From Aquibacillus sediminis (GTDB lineage Bacteria; Bacillota; Bacilli; Bacillales; Amphibacillaceae): 57,320 nt of DNA. The stretch lies in assembly GCF_005870085.1 (NCBI RefSeq), contig NZ_SZNM01000023.1, forward strand, positions 1-57,320. Direction: 5' to 3'. Of this stretch, positions 1 to 8,839 are shown piece after piece. Both the position numbers and the translations under genes were made by a program. The number at the start of each line of letters is the position of its first letter. Within the stretch, counting starts at the first letter, position 1. The notes beneath the pieces are model-generated. The model searched no databases and had not been told where the DNA came from. It saw only the letters and a program-made list of their open reading frames with translations.

Positions 1-491
1 ATCATACAAGAGGGCTATTTTTATATCAAGTACCTTTTGGTTCACTAACAGGAATGCTCCTCGCTCGTCCCTCGCTGCGGGGTCTCACCTAGGCCTTTCC
101 TCCCGTAGGAGTCTCCGTGTATTTCCTTCGCTGTTTACTGTACTCCGAAATTTTATAGTGCATTGCTTAATAAAAATTATATAAAATACCTTTAATAATA
201 ATTGCCATGCTGCAATACAAGCTTACAGGAAATTTGTTATTTTGAATTTATAGAGTATTGCATCATCACTAATCAGAAAACCTAATTTAGTGGAGGCAGA
301 ATACGGAGACTCCTATGGGAACAGCACGAGCTGAAGATCCACTTGGTAAAGCGGTTTTCTTTACCAAGTTAGCTGAAGCCGTGCCCATGGAAAGCGTAGT
401 ATTCTGCCGGAACGGTATATTCGCTCTTATTACAACCAGAATGCAAGAAAGTAAATTCTAGTTACTGCACATAATACAGCTAATGTGCAAT
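1..491 (+). mobile_element. MITE-like palindromic element, copy 1 (left end outside window)
   Basis: Non-coding. From about 140 to 491 it matches, in inverted orientation, the element at 8840-9349 nearly end to end. The right end (461-491, core CATAATACAGCTAATG) is the terminal repeat also found at 6867, 9319 and 43914. Positions 295-408 can fold into one long hairpin: outer arms GGCAGAATAC/GTATTCTGCC, inner arms CTTGGTAAAG/CTTTACCAAG. Compared with copy 2 it lacks about 60 nt inside the hairpin and has extra sequence near 85-135. The left terminal repeat is not in the window. No transposase is present, so any mobility would have to be supplied in trans. Confidence 0.7.
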
Positions 492-648
492 AAAAAAATA
501 GAGTTTACGAACTAAGCTAACGTTATTTTGAGGTTGATAGGCATAGATTATGTGGGGAGTTTAAAGAAAGTTCATGCTAGATGTTTGGCGATTGTACTTG
601 TTTTTTGTTAATGGAAAAGTTCATATGCACGTATAAGGAGTGATAAGG

Positions 649-978
649 ATGGAAAAGGATACAAATCAATCGAATGAATGGGAAGGTGCTGATTTAGATG
701 AAGAGACATTGTTTGTGGTTTCCCAAACGTTTAAAGCATTAGGAGATCCAACTAGGATTAGAATCCTGCATTTATTATTTAGTAACGAATACTCAGTCAA
801 TGACATAGCGAAACAACTAAATTTACGGCAATCGACGGTTTCGCATCAGTTGCGCTTTTTGAAAAATTTGCGCTTAGTCAAATACCGTAGAGAAGGAACC
901 ACATTGTACTATTCCCATGATGATGAACATGTGATTAATATATTAAAACAAACGATTAAACATGCGTTACACCAATAA
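649..978 (+). CDS. ArsR/SmtB-family metal-sensing repressor, CzrA-like
   Basis: Winged-helix DNA-binding repressor of 109 aa that would release operator DNA when it binds zinc or cobalt. The start is ATG 649, not the in-frame GTG at 640, because AAGGAG at 635-640 is correctly spaced for it. The recognition helix is around residues 52-72 ([11 protein letters not shown]). The C-terminal helix carries Asp92, His94, His105 and His108, the same D-x-H...H-x-x-H set that binds Zn(II)/Co(II) in staphylococcal CzrA; the N-terminal cysteines of cadmium/arsenic sensors are absent. No metal exporter lies next to it, so its target is elsewhere or only itself. Family certain; metal identity inferred from the ligands. 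Confidence 0.88.
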   Translation: MEKDTNQSNEWEGADLDEETLFVVSQTFKALGDPTRIRILHLLFSNEYSVNDIAKQLNLRQSTVSHQLRFLKNLRLVKYRREGTTLYYSHDDEHVINILKQTIKHALHQ

Positions 979-1003
979 GGTTAATGAGGAATTTGAAGAA
1001 AAT

Positions 1004-1071
1004 AAGATTGGAGAAAGAGAAGCTGATTGGTGCTTGTGAAGGTAAGGAAACCTTCTCCAATCTTCGTTTTT
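1004..1071 (+). terminator. Rho-independent terminator after the ArsR gene
   Basis: Arms AAGATTGGAGAA (1004-1015) and TTCTCCAATCTT (1053-1064) are followed by CGTTTTT. The 12-bp stem is perfect; the loop is long (37 nt). Confidence 0.75.
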
Positions 1072-1115
1072 AAGTAGACAACTAGCCCTGACCGGTGGCT
1101 CTAAGCATTTGTTCT

Positions 1116-1382
1116 CTATTTGGAAGAAGTCTCTAACTTATGGATCGCCATGTCATGCTTAGAAACCTGTTCACGAAGATAGTCAATTTCAGCAGTATGG
1201 TTGCGTAATTCTTTTATTATTTCTTTATGACGCTGTGCGTTTGATTTTTCCATTTGATCCATTCGCTCAGATAAGCTAGTAACCACTTTATTATTTTCAG
1301 TTACCATCTTATTATTTTCAGCAACCATTTTCATCAATTGTTCCATATGTTTTTCGATACGATCTAATTTCTCTTCACTCAT
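1116..1382 (-). CDS. Small coiled-coil protein of unknown function
   Basis: An 88-aa, charged, almost wholly alpha-helical protein. The upstream in-frame start (to 1442) is rejected because a strong AAAGGAGGT sits just before ATG 1382, giving MSEEKLDRIEKHMEQ. Heptad repeats run nearly the full length (LDRIEKHMEQLMKMV, LSERMDQMEKS, IDYLREQVSKHDMAIHKLE), with a near-duplication 'AENNKMVTENNKVV' in the middle. No signal peptide, membrane segment, cysteines or catalytic motif. It is convergent with the ArsR gene and independent of it. I do not recognise a family; a cytosolic homo-oligomeric coiled coil is all the sequence supports. Confidence 0.65.
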   Translation of the reverse strand: MSEEKLDRIEKHMEQLMKMVAENNKMVTENNKVVTSLSERMDQMEKSNAQRHKEIIKELRNHTAEIDYLREQVSKHDMAIHKLETSSK

Positions 1383-1597
1383 TTTTTTACCTCCTTTTAA
1401 GCCTTGTTCTTCTCTTATATTATATCGAATACACGTTCGCAAAACAATGCTCCACCTAGTTATTTTATCACCTTATAACGAAACTATGTCCGTTTTATGA
1501 AGGATTTAGAAAGGAACGATTCACCACTAATATTCTTAATAATTTGAAAATTAATCCCATTAAAAATATAATAACCATATACATTTAACTTTTTCAA

Positions 1598-3589
1598 TTG
1601 GGGAATTTTGAATTAGTCCTATTAGAAATAAAAAAATTAAAGGGGGATGCGGGAATTTTGTATAAAAGATATTTGGATTTATTAGCTCAAGAATTTGATA
1701 GTGAAGAGAAAGTGGCCACTGAAATCATTAATCTTGAAGCCATACTTAATTTACCTAAGGGAACGGAACACTTTGTTAGTGATTTACATGGGGAGTTTCA
1801 AGCCTTTCAACATGTGTTACGAAATGGTTCAGGTAAAGTGAAGGAGAAAATAAGAGATATCTTCACTGATGTATTATCTGAAAAAGAAATCAATGAATTT
1901 GCCACATTGGTTTATTATCCTGAAGAAAAGTTACAACTAATTAAAAATAATTTTACAACGGACCAAGAATTACACAGTTGGTATATAGACATGATTGATC
2001 ATATGATTAAGCTGATTGCGTATGCATCCTCCAAATATACACGTTCCAAGTTACGTAAAGCATTGCCTAAACAGTTTGTATATATTATCGAAGAATTACT
2101 ATACAAAACAGATGAATACACCAATAAGAAACAATATTATAAAAAAATTGTCCAGCAAATCATTTCCCTCGATCAAGCAGATAAACTAATCATTGGTCTT
2201 GCCTATACCACACAACGTTTAGTAGTGGATCACCTTCATGTGGTGGGGGATATTTATGACCGTGGACCAGAACCAGATAAAATTATGGATACGCTGATTA
2301 ACTATCATTCCGTTGATATTCAGTGGGGAAATCATGACGTCTTGTGGCTCGGTGCTTTTGCTGGGTCAAAGGTATGCCTTGCTAATATTCTTCGTATCTG
2401 TGCTAGATATGACAATTTGGATATCATTGAGGACGCCTATGGAATTAATCTAAGACCACTTCTTAATCTTGCTGAGAAATATTATAAAGACAATCCAGCC
2501 TTTCGACCAAAAATCCAATCAGAAGAAATGCTATCTGAACAGGAAACCGTACAAATTACTAAAATTCACCAAGCCATTGCTATGATTCAGTTTAAATTAG
2601 AAATGCCGATCATCAAAAGACGACCAACTTTCAATATGTCCGAACGGCTCTTACTTGAAAAAATTGATTATGACAACAACAAAATTACAATCGGGGGAAA
2701 AACGTATCCACTTGAAAACACCTGTTTTGCAACGGTTAATCCCAAACAACCGGAACAATTGTTAGAAGAAGAAGAGCAAGTGATGGACAAGTTATTATTT
2801 TCAATCCAACATTCAGAAAAACTGACTAGACATATGAAATTCTTAATGAAAAAAGGCAGTTTTTACTTGAGGTATAATGGTAACTTATTACTGCATGGCT
2901 GTATACCTCTAGACGAAGATGGAAAAATGGAAAAGATGGAGATTGAAGACAAAACCTATACAGGTCGTGAACTACTTGATGTATTCGAACACTATTTAAG
3001 ATATGCTTTTGCACATTCAGAAAAAACGGACGATCTTGCTACAGACATGGTTTGGTATTTATGGACGGGAGAATATTCCTCCTTGTTTGGCAAGAGGCAA
3101 ATGACGACATTTGAAAGGTATTTTATAAAGGATAAGGAAACACATAAAGAAACAAAGAATCCCTATTACTATTTACGGGAAAATGAAGATACTTGTAAAA
3201 GAATCTTACAAGAATTTGACCTCGATCCTGACCAAGGTCATATCATAAATGGGCATACACCGGTTAAGGAGATTGATGGGGAGAATCCAATTAAAGCTTG
3301 CGGCAAGATGATTGTGATTGATGGTGGCTTTTCGAAAGCTTACCAATCGACTACAGGGATTGCTGGTTATACATTATTGTATAATTCCTATGGGATGCAA
3401 CTTGTCGCCCATAAACAGTTTACGTCAAAACAAGATGTGCTTTTAAACGGAACGGACGTGTTATCGGTAAGAAGGTTGGTGGACAAAGAATTGGAGCGCA
3501 AAAAAGTTCTAGAAACGAATGTTGGGGAAGAATTAAAACAGGAAGTTTCTCTTCTCAAAAGTTTGATGGAGTATCGTTATACAAATTAA
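1598..3589 (+). CDS. fbp: Fructose-1,6-bisphosphatase, class III
   Basis: Hydrolyses fructose 1,6-bisphosphate to fructose 6-phosphate in gluconeogenesis; cytosolic, manganese-dependent in Bacillus subtilis. Metallophosphatase-like motifs are visible: DLHGEFQAF near residue 61, [11 protein letters not shown] and [11 protein letters not shown] around 215-250, and NGHTPV near 550. Length (up to 663 aa) and sequence follow B. subtilis Fbp closely through the C-terminus ([10 protein letters not shown]). The start is uncertain. TTG 1598 has no ribosome site; TTG 1658 ([11 protein letters not shown]) has AAAGGGGGA about ten bases upstream and may be the true start, giving 643 aa. Monocistronic, with a strong terminator just downstream. 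Confidence 0.95.
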   Translation: MGNFELVLLEIKKLKGDAGILYKRYLDLLAQEFDSEEKVATEIINLEAILNLPKGTEHFVSDLHGEFQAFQHVLRNGSGKVKEKIRDIFTDVLSEKEINEFATLVYYPEEKLQLIKNNFTTDQELHSWYIDMIDHMIKLIAYASSKYTRSKLRKALPKQFVYIIEELLYKTDEYTNKKQYYKKIVQQIISLDQADKLIIGLAYTTQRLVVDHLHVVGDIYDRGPEPDKIMDTLINYHSVDIQWGNHDVLWLGAFAGSKVCLANILRICARYDNLDIIEDAYGINLRPLLNLAEKYYKDNPAFRPKIQSEEMLSEQETVQITKIHQAIAMIQFKLEMPIIKRRPTFNMSERLLLEKIDYDNNKITIGGKTYPLENTCFATVNPKQPEQLLEEEEQVMDKLLFSIQHSEKLTRHMKFLMKKGSFYLRYNGNLLLHGCIPLDEDGKMEKMEIEDKTYTGRELLDVFEHYLRYAFAHSEKTDDLATDMVWYLWTGEYSSLFGKRQMTTFERYFIKDKETHKETKNPYYYLRENEDTCKRILQEFDLDPDQGHIINGHTPVKEIDGENPIKACGKMIVIDGGFSKAYQSTTGIAGYTLLYNSYGMQLVAHKQFTSKQDVLLNGTDVLSVRRLVDKELERKKVLETNVGEELKQEVSLLKSLMEYRYTN

Positions 3590-3598
3590 TTTGATGTG

Positions 3599-3644
3599 CT
3601 GTGTGAGTAACAGGAACATGATTCCTTGCTCACGCAGTTTTTTT
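3599..3644 (+). terminator. Terminator after fbp
   Basis: CTGTGTGAG (3599-3607) pairs with CTCACGCAG (3629-3637), with inner AGGAA/TTCCT pairing, followed by seven T. Confidence 0.85.
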
Positions 3645-3804
3645 ATGATCACTGGAGGAAAGAGGTCATCCATAATAATATGGTATATATTAATAGTATA
3701 AATGAAACCGCACACCAGTTCTTGCTTTCACTCAGAATTAAACAGAGACTCTTGGTAGAAGTTAGCATGATAGATGTTTGCGATAGATAAGGACGTGTAG
3801 ATAG

Positions 3805-3951
3805 ATGATTAAAAATGCAGGGCTTGCAATTCCATTAAGATATTATAGTTGCGACCACGCTGATTGGCTACATAAGAATTTCCAATTAATGGGTCATCAT
3901 GGCGCACGGTCCATTTCGTTTATGTTACTAAAAATTAAAAAGATCCTATAA
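3805..3951 (+). CDS. Possible small ORF, 48 aa, between fbp and topB
   Basis: The 350-bp gap between the fbp terminator and topB contains one plausible short frame: ATG 3805 to TAA 3951, starting MIKNAGLAIPLRYYSC and ending LLKIKKIL. It is basic, contains one Cys and four His, and has no clear membrane segment. The only ribosome-site candidate (AAGGAC, about 12 bases upstream) is weak. I do not recognise the peptide. It could equally be the remnant of a longer gene or a chance frame. Nothing else is evident in this gap. Confidence 0.25.
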   Translation: MIKNAGLAIPLRYYSCDHADWLHKNFQLMGHHGARSISFMLLKIKKIL

Positions 3952-4013
3952 AGGTTGTTTGGTACAAGTATGTTATAGTAATAGGAGTAATTTACTTGAA
4001 AGGATGTTCATCC

Positions 4014-6185
4014 ATGAAGAAGACTGTAGTCTTAGCGGAAAAGCCCTCTGTGGGCCGTGATATTGCTAGGGTATTAAATTGTAACAAAAAAGGCAATGGC
4101 TTTTTTGAGGGTTCGAAATATATTGTAACGTGGGCACTGGGGCATTTGGTTACGTTAGCTGATCCAGAAGTCTATGATGATAAATATAAAACATGGAAAT
4201 TAGAAGATTTACCGATGCTTCCATCGCGATTAAAACTTGTTGTCATAAAAAAGACAGGGAAGCAATTTAATTCGGTAAAGACACAATTAAATCGAAACGA
4301 TGTTGGCGAAATCGTCATTGCTACCGATGCAGGTCGTGAAGGGGAACTTGTCGCACGCTGGATTATTGAAAAGGCGCGAGTGAAGAAACCGGTCAAAAGA
4401 CTGTGGATTTCTTCGGTAACAGATAAGGCCATTAAGGATGGATTTAAGAAACTAAAACCAGGCAAACAGTATGAAAACCTGTATGCGTCAGCAGTTGCTC
4501 GTTCAGAAGCAGACTGGTACGTTGGGCTAAATGCAACACGAGCGCTAACGACCAAGTTTAATGCACAACTATCAAGTGGTCGTGTGCAAACACCTACCTT
4601 GCAAATGATTGCTTTACGTGAACAGGAAATTCGTAATTTTAAACCGAAAGATTATTACGGGATTAAAGCGGTAGCTAATAAAGGGTTAACCTTAACATGG
4701 CGTAGTCAAAAAAATGATACGAGAATTTTTGACAAACAAACGGCAGAGAAAATGGTTGCTAATCTAAATGGTCAACAAGCAAAAGTAGTGCAGATTGATA
4801 AAAAACAGAAGAAAAGTCATGCGCCTGGCCTATATGATTTAACCGAACTACAACGTGATGCCAATAAAATATTTGGTTTCTCTGGTAAGCAAACATTATC
4901 TTTGATGCAAAAATTATATGAACAACATAAGGTACTAACTTATCCACGAACGGATTCAAGGTACATTTCATCGGATATTGTTCCAACGCTAAAGGATCGC
5001 CTCAAAGCTTGTGGTGTTGATCAATATGCTCCTGTTGCTAACAAACTTGCAAAGCGGGATATCAAGCCTAATAAATCATTTGTTGATGATAATAAAGTGT
5101 CCGATCACCATGCGATTATTCCAACAGAACAAACCGTGTATCTGTCAGAGCTAAATGATAAAGAAAGAAAAATTTATGATTTAGTCGTCAAACGATTTTT
5201 GGCCGTCCTATCTCCTGCTTTTGAATATGAACAGACCACTTTGGAGGTTGCAATTGGAAACGAGAAATTTACAGCCAAAGGGAAAAATGTGAAAAAACAA
5301 GGGTGGAAAGAGGTTTACAACAACCGCACTGGTGAGGAGGAGGAAGAGGATCAGCGAATTCCTAATCTTCAACAGGGAGACACATTATCTGGCGTAACAG
5401 TTAAACTGACAAAAGGCCAAACCAAAGCCCCTGAACGTTTTACGGAAGGAAACTTGTTACAAGCAATGGAAAATCCAGCGAAGTATATGGAACAACAAGA
5501 TAAAAAGCTTGTGAGTACCCTTAATAAAACAGGCGGACTCGGAACAGTAGCGACACGAGCAGATATTATTGAAAAGCTATTTAATAGTTTTTATATTGAG
5601 AAAAAGGGTAAACATATTTTCCTTACTTCAAAAGGCAAACAGTTGCTAGACCTTGTTCCGGAAGACTTGAAATCCCCAACCTTAACGGCTGAGTGGGAAC
5701 AAAAGTTAGAAGCCATTTCAAGCGGGAAATTAAACAAAGATACATTTATTAAAGAAATGAAAGGCTATGCAAGTAATGTTGTGAAAGAGATTAAAAATAG
5801 TGATGCAAACTTCAAACATGACAATATGACGGGAACAAAGTGTCCGGATTGCGGTAAGTTAATGTTAGAAGTTAACGGTAAAAAAGGGCGCATGCTCGTT
5901 TGTCAGGATCGTTCCTGTGGAGGCAAGAAGAATATTGCTAAGAAAACGAATGCTCGTTGTCCAAACTGTCATAAACGAATGGAACTTCGTGGTGAAGGCG
6001 AGGGGCAGATGTTTACTTGTACATGTGGACACCGAGAAAAATTATCGACCTTTAATGAACGGAAGCAAAAACAAAAACAGAGCAAGGTATCGAAGAAAGA
6101 TATTAATAAATATATGAAAAAGCAACAAAATGAGGAATTTACCAATACGGCTTTAGCAGATGCATTGTCTAAGTTGAAAAAGTAA
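4014..6185 (+). CDS. topB: DNA topoisomerase III (type IA)
   Basis: Relaxes negatively supercoiled DNA and decatenates recombination or replication intermediates through a transient 5'-phosphotyrosine. The start is ATG 4014 with AAAGGATG seven bases upstream, not TTG 3996. Of 723 aa: Toprim domain at 1-150 (VLAEKPSVGRDI; ATDAGREGE at 104-111, acidic metal ligands), catalytic Tyr310 in the YPRTDSRYIS motif, and TGGLGTVATRADI near 505. Two C-terminal zinc ribbons follow (CPDCGKLM...CQDRSC; CPNCHKRM...CTC), then a basic tail. Length matches B. subtilis TopB (727 aa). Monocistronic; RecQ, its usual functional partner, is 21 kb away. Confidence 0.96.
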   Translation: MKKTVVLAEKPSVGRDIARVLNCNKKGNGFFEGSKYIVTWALGHLVTLADPEVYDDKYKTWKLEDLPMLPSRLKLVVIKKTGKQFNSVKTQLNRNDVGEIVIATDAGREGELVARWIIEKARVKKPVKRLWISSVTDKAIKDGFKKLKPGKQYENLYASAVARSEADWYVGLNATRALTTKFNAQLSSGRVQTPTLQMIALREQEIRNFKPKDYYGIKAVANKGLTLTWRSQKNDTRIFDKQTAEKMVANLNGQQAKVVQIDKKQKKSHAPGLYDLTELQRDANKIFGFSGKQTLSLMQKLYEQHKVLTYPRTDSRYISSDIVPTLKDRLKACGVDQYAPVANKLAKRDIKPNKSFVDDNKVSDHHAIIPTEQTVYLSELNDKERKIYDLVVKRFLAVLSPAFEYEQTTLEVAIGNEKFTAKGKNVKKQGWKEVYNNRTGEEEEEDQRIPNLQQGDTLSGVTVKLTKGQTKAPERFTEGNLLQAMENPAKYMEQQDKKLVSTLNKTGGLGTVATRADIIEKLFNSFYIEKKGKHIFLTSKGKQLLDLVPEDLKSPTLTAEWEQKLEAISSGKLNKDTFIKEMKGYASNVVKEIKNSDANFKHDNMTGTKCPDCGKLMLEVNGKKGRMLVCQDRSCGGKKNIAKKTNARCPNCHKRMELRGEGEGQMFTCTCGHREKLSTFNERKQKQKQSKVSKKDINKYMKKQQNEEFTNTALADALSKLKK

Positions 6186-6196
6186 TATAGATGAAA

Positions 6197-6224
6197 AACT
6201 CGCCCAGCTAGTGGCGAGTTTTTT
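6197..6224 (+). terminator. Terminator after topB
   Basis: AACTCGCC/GGCGAGTT stem with an 8-nt loop, followed by TTTTAGTTTTT. Confidence 0.85.
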
Positions 6225-6282
6225 AGTTTTTAATACGGTTTTTTATGGGACTGAAGTACAGAGGTTTTCAAATTACGGAACC

Positions 6283-6860
6283 AAAGGGAAAAGCGCTGAG
6301 GTGATGTAAGAAAAAGCTGTAAATACGCAGGATCTAGAGAAAAAGTGCTGGATGATGTAAGAAAAAGCTGTAATACGTAAGATCTAGAGAAAGAGCGGTG
6401 GATGATGTAAGAAAAAGCCGTAAATACGCAAGATCTAAAGAAAAAGCGGTGGATGATGTAAGAAAAAGCCGTAAATACGCAAGATCTAGCGAAAAAGTGG
6501 TGGATGATGTAAGAAAAAGCTGTAAATACGCAAGATCTAGAGAAAAAGCGTTGGATGATGTAAGAAAAAGCCGTAAATACGCAGGATCTAGAGAAAAAGT
6601 GCTGGATGATGTAAGAAAAAGTTGTAAATACGCAAGATCTAGAGAAAAAGCGGTGGATGATGTAAGAAAAAGCCATAAATACGCAGGATCTAGAGAAAAA
6701 GTGCTGGATGATGTAAGAAAAAGCTGTAAATACGCAAGATCTAGAGAAAAAGCGCTGAGGTGATGTAAGAAAAAGCCGTAAATACGCAGGATCTAGAGAA
6801 AAAGTGGTGGATGATGTAAGAAAAAGCTGTAAATACGTAAGATCTAGAGAAAAAGCGTTG
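6283..6860 (+). repeat. 51-bp tandem repeat array (array 1), about 11 units
   Basis: Eleven consecutive units of 50-51 bp, each containing GATGTAAGAAAAAGC near its start and an AGATCTAGAGAAAAAGC half in the middle. Units differ by a few substitutions and there are no unique spacers. Because the period is a multiple of three, long frames stay open on both strands (17-residue peptide repeats), but these have no ribosome site and the homologous array at 43.5 kb is open in a different frame. The same unit family recurs at 13771-14150 and, inverted, at 43512-43870. Confidence 0.9.
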
Positions 6861-6866
6861 AGTTAA

Positions 6867-6890
6867 TACACATAATACAGCTAATGTGCA
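6867..6890 (+). repeat. Terminal-repeat motif beside array 1
   Basis: Contains CATAATACAGCTAATGTGCA, identical over its core to the right end of the MITE-like copy at 461-491 and nearly identical to 43914-43936. It lies seven bases after the last tandem unit. No inverted partner is visible left of the array, where the topB terminator abuts. Confidence 0.7.
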
Positions 6891-7045
6891 TTAAAAAACA
6901 ATGAGGGTTACGAAATAGTTAAGCGATTATTAATAAATGTATCTAGAACGGTATCAATTTTCATCTCACTACATAATAAATGCATGAAATCTCCTAATAA
7001 ATTACCTGTTAAAACAAAAGCTAATATAGATAAGGAGGTTTGCTT

Positions 7046-7639
7046 ATGTCAGGTTTAATAGACGCCATTATCTATTTGTTTGCTACGCTTATTTTGTTAA
7101 GATTTGCTGGGAAACGAACCATTTCTCAAGCAACACCAAGTGAAGTCGTTATTATGATAGGAATTGGTACTGTGCTTGTTCACCCATTGAAATCAGTAGA
7201 TGCTTGGGTTAGTGCTTATCATGGTTTGTTAATTGTAATCGGAGTGATTTTCGTTTCGATTTTACAAATTTATGTTCCAAAGGTGCAAAAGTGGATCATG
7301 GGTGAACCACTTCTCGTTGTGAAAAATGGACAAATTTTACATAAAAATATAAAGAAAGCACGAATTACTGAAGATGAGTTAAAGATGAAGTTGAGAATAA
7401 AGAAAATAACGGATATTACAAAACTAAAATCCGTTACATTAGAGGTGAGTGGTGATGTAGGTGTAGAAGTGGCGGAACAACCTGCTACTCAAAAGGATAT
7501 TGATGACATAAAAAAAGCATTAGAAATGATTGGAGATAAAATTGGGTCTCCTGTTACTTTTTATACACCACCCAATGACTCAAAACAAAACCTTTTTAAA
7601 CAGATAGAAGGAGTACAAGAAAAGGATCCACTTCAATAA
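7046..7639 (+). CDS. DUF421 (YetF-family) membrane protein
   Basis: A 197-aa membrane-anchored protein of the YetF/YrbG type; physiological role poorly defined. ATG 7046 follows TAAGGAGGT by six bases; the track's TTG at 7040 is rejected. Three N-terminal hydrophobic stretches (about 3-20, 31-48, 56-78) carry the family signature RFAGKRTISQATPSE. The cytoplasmic DUF421 part (about 85-165) contains GEPLLVVKNGQI and the ARITEDELKMKLR motif. The tail (165-197) is variable and charged. Transcribed alone, with a terminator directly downstream and the repeat array upstream. Family assignment firm; function unknown. Confidence 0.85.
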   Translation: MSGLIDAIIYLFATLILLRFAGKRTISQATPSEVVIMIGIGTVLVHPLKSVDAWVSAYHGLLIVIGVIFVSILQIYVPKVQKWIMGEPLLVVKNGQILHKNIKKARITEDELKMKLRIKKITDITKLKSVTLEVSGDVGVEVAEQPATQKDIDDIKKALEMIGDKIGSPVTFYTPPNDSKQNLFKQIEGVQEKDPLQ

Positions 7640-7650
7640 ATGAAGCTAAG

Positions 7651-7686
7651 TTGGCTCAGATAGGGAATTGTCTGAGCTTTTTTTGT
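7651..7686 (+). terminator. Terminator after the DUF421 gene
   Basis: GCTCAGA (7654-7660)/TCTGAGC (7671-7677) followed by a long T run. Confidence 0.85.
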
Positions 7687-7702
7687 TACAACATTCTAAG
7701 CC

Positions 7703-7735
7703 TCTAGTCTTAGTCTAAAATATACCGCTAGTCCG
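7703..7735 (+). promoter_or_regulatory. Candidate LiaR operator upstream of the lia genes
   Basis: Closely spaced AGTC boxes (CTAGTCTTAGTCTAAA, then CTAGTCC) lie about 60-90 bases before the LiaI-like start. LiaR/VraR-type regulators bind AGTC-containing repeats, and a LiaR gene lies in the same locus. Inference only; no clear -35/-10 pair could be assigned. Confidence 0.35.
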
Positions 7736-7791
7736 TTACCGTGGACAAGCATGAAAGGTATGATGGAAATATGAAAGGAGGGAGTAAAACA

Positions 7792-8109
7792 ATGAAAACA
7801 TTATTACTACTATTACTAGGGATTACAGCGGTGATTATTTTTCTTGCCAATTTGGGACCAATGATTGTGCTCGCAATTAGCGTAGTCATTTCCTATTACG
7901 CAGTGAAGAAATTTATTCTAGCAGATACAGTTGGAAAAAAAGTGCTTTGGGGATTTGTTATATTAATCGGACTAGCTATATCACTATCAAATATTCCAGC
8001 TTTAATTGGTGTCGCCTCCTTCGTGGTGCTTTATTACACCTATAAAACATGGAAAAAAGACAAACAAGACACATACGTTGATGATGATTTCTTAATGACT
8101 GATCAATAG
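7792..8109 (+). CDS. LiaI-like (lmo0954-type) small membrane protein
   Basis: A 105-aa integral membrane protein made of two or three hydrophobic segments (about 2-22, 25-38, 50-80) and a short acidic tail (DTYVDDDFLMTDQ). ATG 7792 is chosen because GAAAGGAGGGAG precedes it; the upstream GTG (7741) has none. In Bacillus and Listeria a protein of this kind is encoded directly before the PspA/LiaH protein, is induced by cell-envelope stress, and anchors LiaH at the membrane. Here too it is followed 21 bases later by the LiaH gene. Sequence similarity to B. subtilis LiaI itself is not obvious, so the name rests on context and resemblance to lmo0954 proteins. Confidence 0.7.
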   Translation: MKTLLLLLLGITAVIIFLANLGPMIVLAISVVISYYAVKKFILADTVGKKVLWGFVILIGLAISLSNIPALIGVASFVVLYYTYKTWKKDKQDTYVDDDFLMTDQ

Positions 8110-8130
8110 ATAATAAAAGGAGTGTTTAAA

Positions 8131-8760
8131 ATGGCAAACCTATTTACAAGGATAAAAGAAACAATTCAAGCCGACCTACATGAATTAATGGATCAAAAAG
8201 AACAAAAGAATCCTATTACACATTTAAATCAGTATATTCGTGAGTGTGAGCAGGAAGTTCGGAACATGAAGCAACTCGTTGAAAAGCAATACACGTATAA
8301 ACATGAATTCACACGCGAATTGAGCCAAGCAAAGAAAATGGCTGCAAAACGCAAACGCCAAGCAGAGCTTGCGAAAGAAGCGGAAGAGAATGAACTTTAT
8401 CAATATGCAACAGAGGAACAACAACAATTTGAAACAAGAGTCAATCAACTAACAGAACTACTAGATAAAACGATTGCTGAATTAGAACAATTAGAAAACA
8501 AGTACGTACAAATGAAACATAAATTGAAAGATCTTTACGTAAAAAGAATGGAGCTAAAAGGAAGAGAAAATGTGGCAAGAGCACACAAGGGAATGAATAA
8601 GGTGCTTAATTCAGGTCTAGCCGAAAAGACGGTATCTAAATTTGAAGAAATGGAAAGTTATATTGAAAGGTTAGAAAACCAAGTAAAAACTGACCATCGC
8701 TTACACACACTAGACGCAAGGTTAGCAGAGCTAGAAAAAAATGAGGCTACCCCTAACTAA
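8131..8760 (+). CDS. liaH: PspA/IM30-family envelope stress protein (LiaH)
   Basis: A 209-aa phage-shock-protein homologue that forms large oligomers on the inner membrane face and protects it during envelope damage. Start ATG 8131 after AAAGGAG. The protein is nearly all coiled coil: N-terminal amphipathic segment (MANLFTRIKETIQADLHELMD), then long charged helices (LSQAKKMAAKRKRQAELAKEA; LEQLENKYVQMKHKLKDLYVKRMELK) as in PspA. B. subtilis LiaH is 225 aa. Co-transcribed with the LiaI-like gene; a terminator follows, and the LiaFSR regulators lie 640 bases downstream beyond a repeat element. Expected to be switched on by LiaR. Confidence 0.9.
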   Translation: MANLFTRIKETIQADLHELMDQKEQKNPITHLNQYIRECEQEVRNMKQLVEKQYTYKHEFTRELSQAKKMAAKRKRQAELAKEAEENELYQYATEEQQQFETRVNQLTELLDKTIAELEQLENKYVQMKHKLKDLYVKRMELKGRENVARAHKGMNKVLNSGLAEKTVSKFEEMESYIERLENQVKTDHRLHTLDARLAELEKNEATPN

Positions 8761-8778
8761 AATATGTTAATCTGAAAG

Positions 8779-8810
8779 AGGCACTCCGAGCGTACTTGTG
8801 TGCCTTTTTC
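8779..8810 (+). terminator. Terminator after liaH
   Basis: AGGCAC (8779-8784)/GTGCCT (8800-8805) followed by TTTTTC. It would separate the liaIH effector pair from liaFSR unless read through. Confidence 0.7.
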
Positions 8811-8839
8811 GTTTAGATACTAAGTAAAACTAATGTGTT

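Noticed and set aside
6230-6763. Long open frames on both strands (148 aa minus, 121 aa plus) with 17-residue repeats
   Set aside because: Products of a 51-bp (divisible by three) tandem repeat; no ribosome site, and the homologous array at 43.5 kb is open in a different frame.
6283-6860. CRISPR array
   Set aside because: Units are contiguous with no unique spacers between repeats, and no cas genes are present. The same holds for the arrays at 13.8, 22.3 and 43.5 kb.
7040-7045. TTG start six bases before the DUF421 ATG
   Set aside because: It overlaps the ribosome site; ATG 7046 is optimally spaced.
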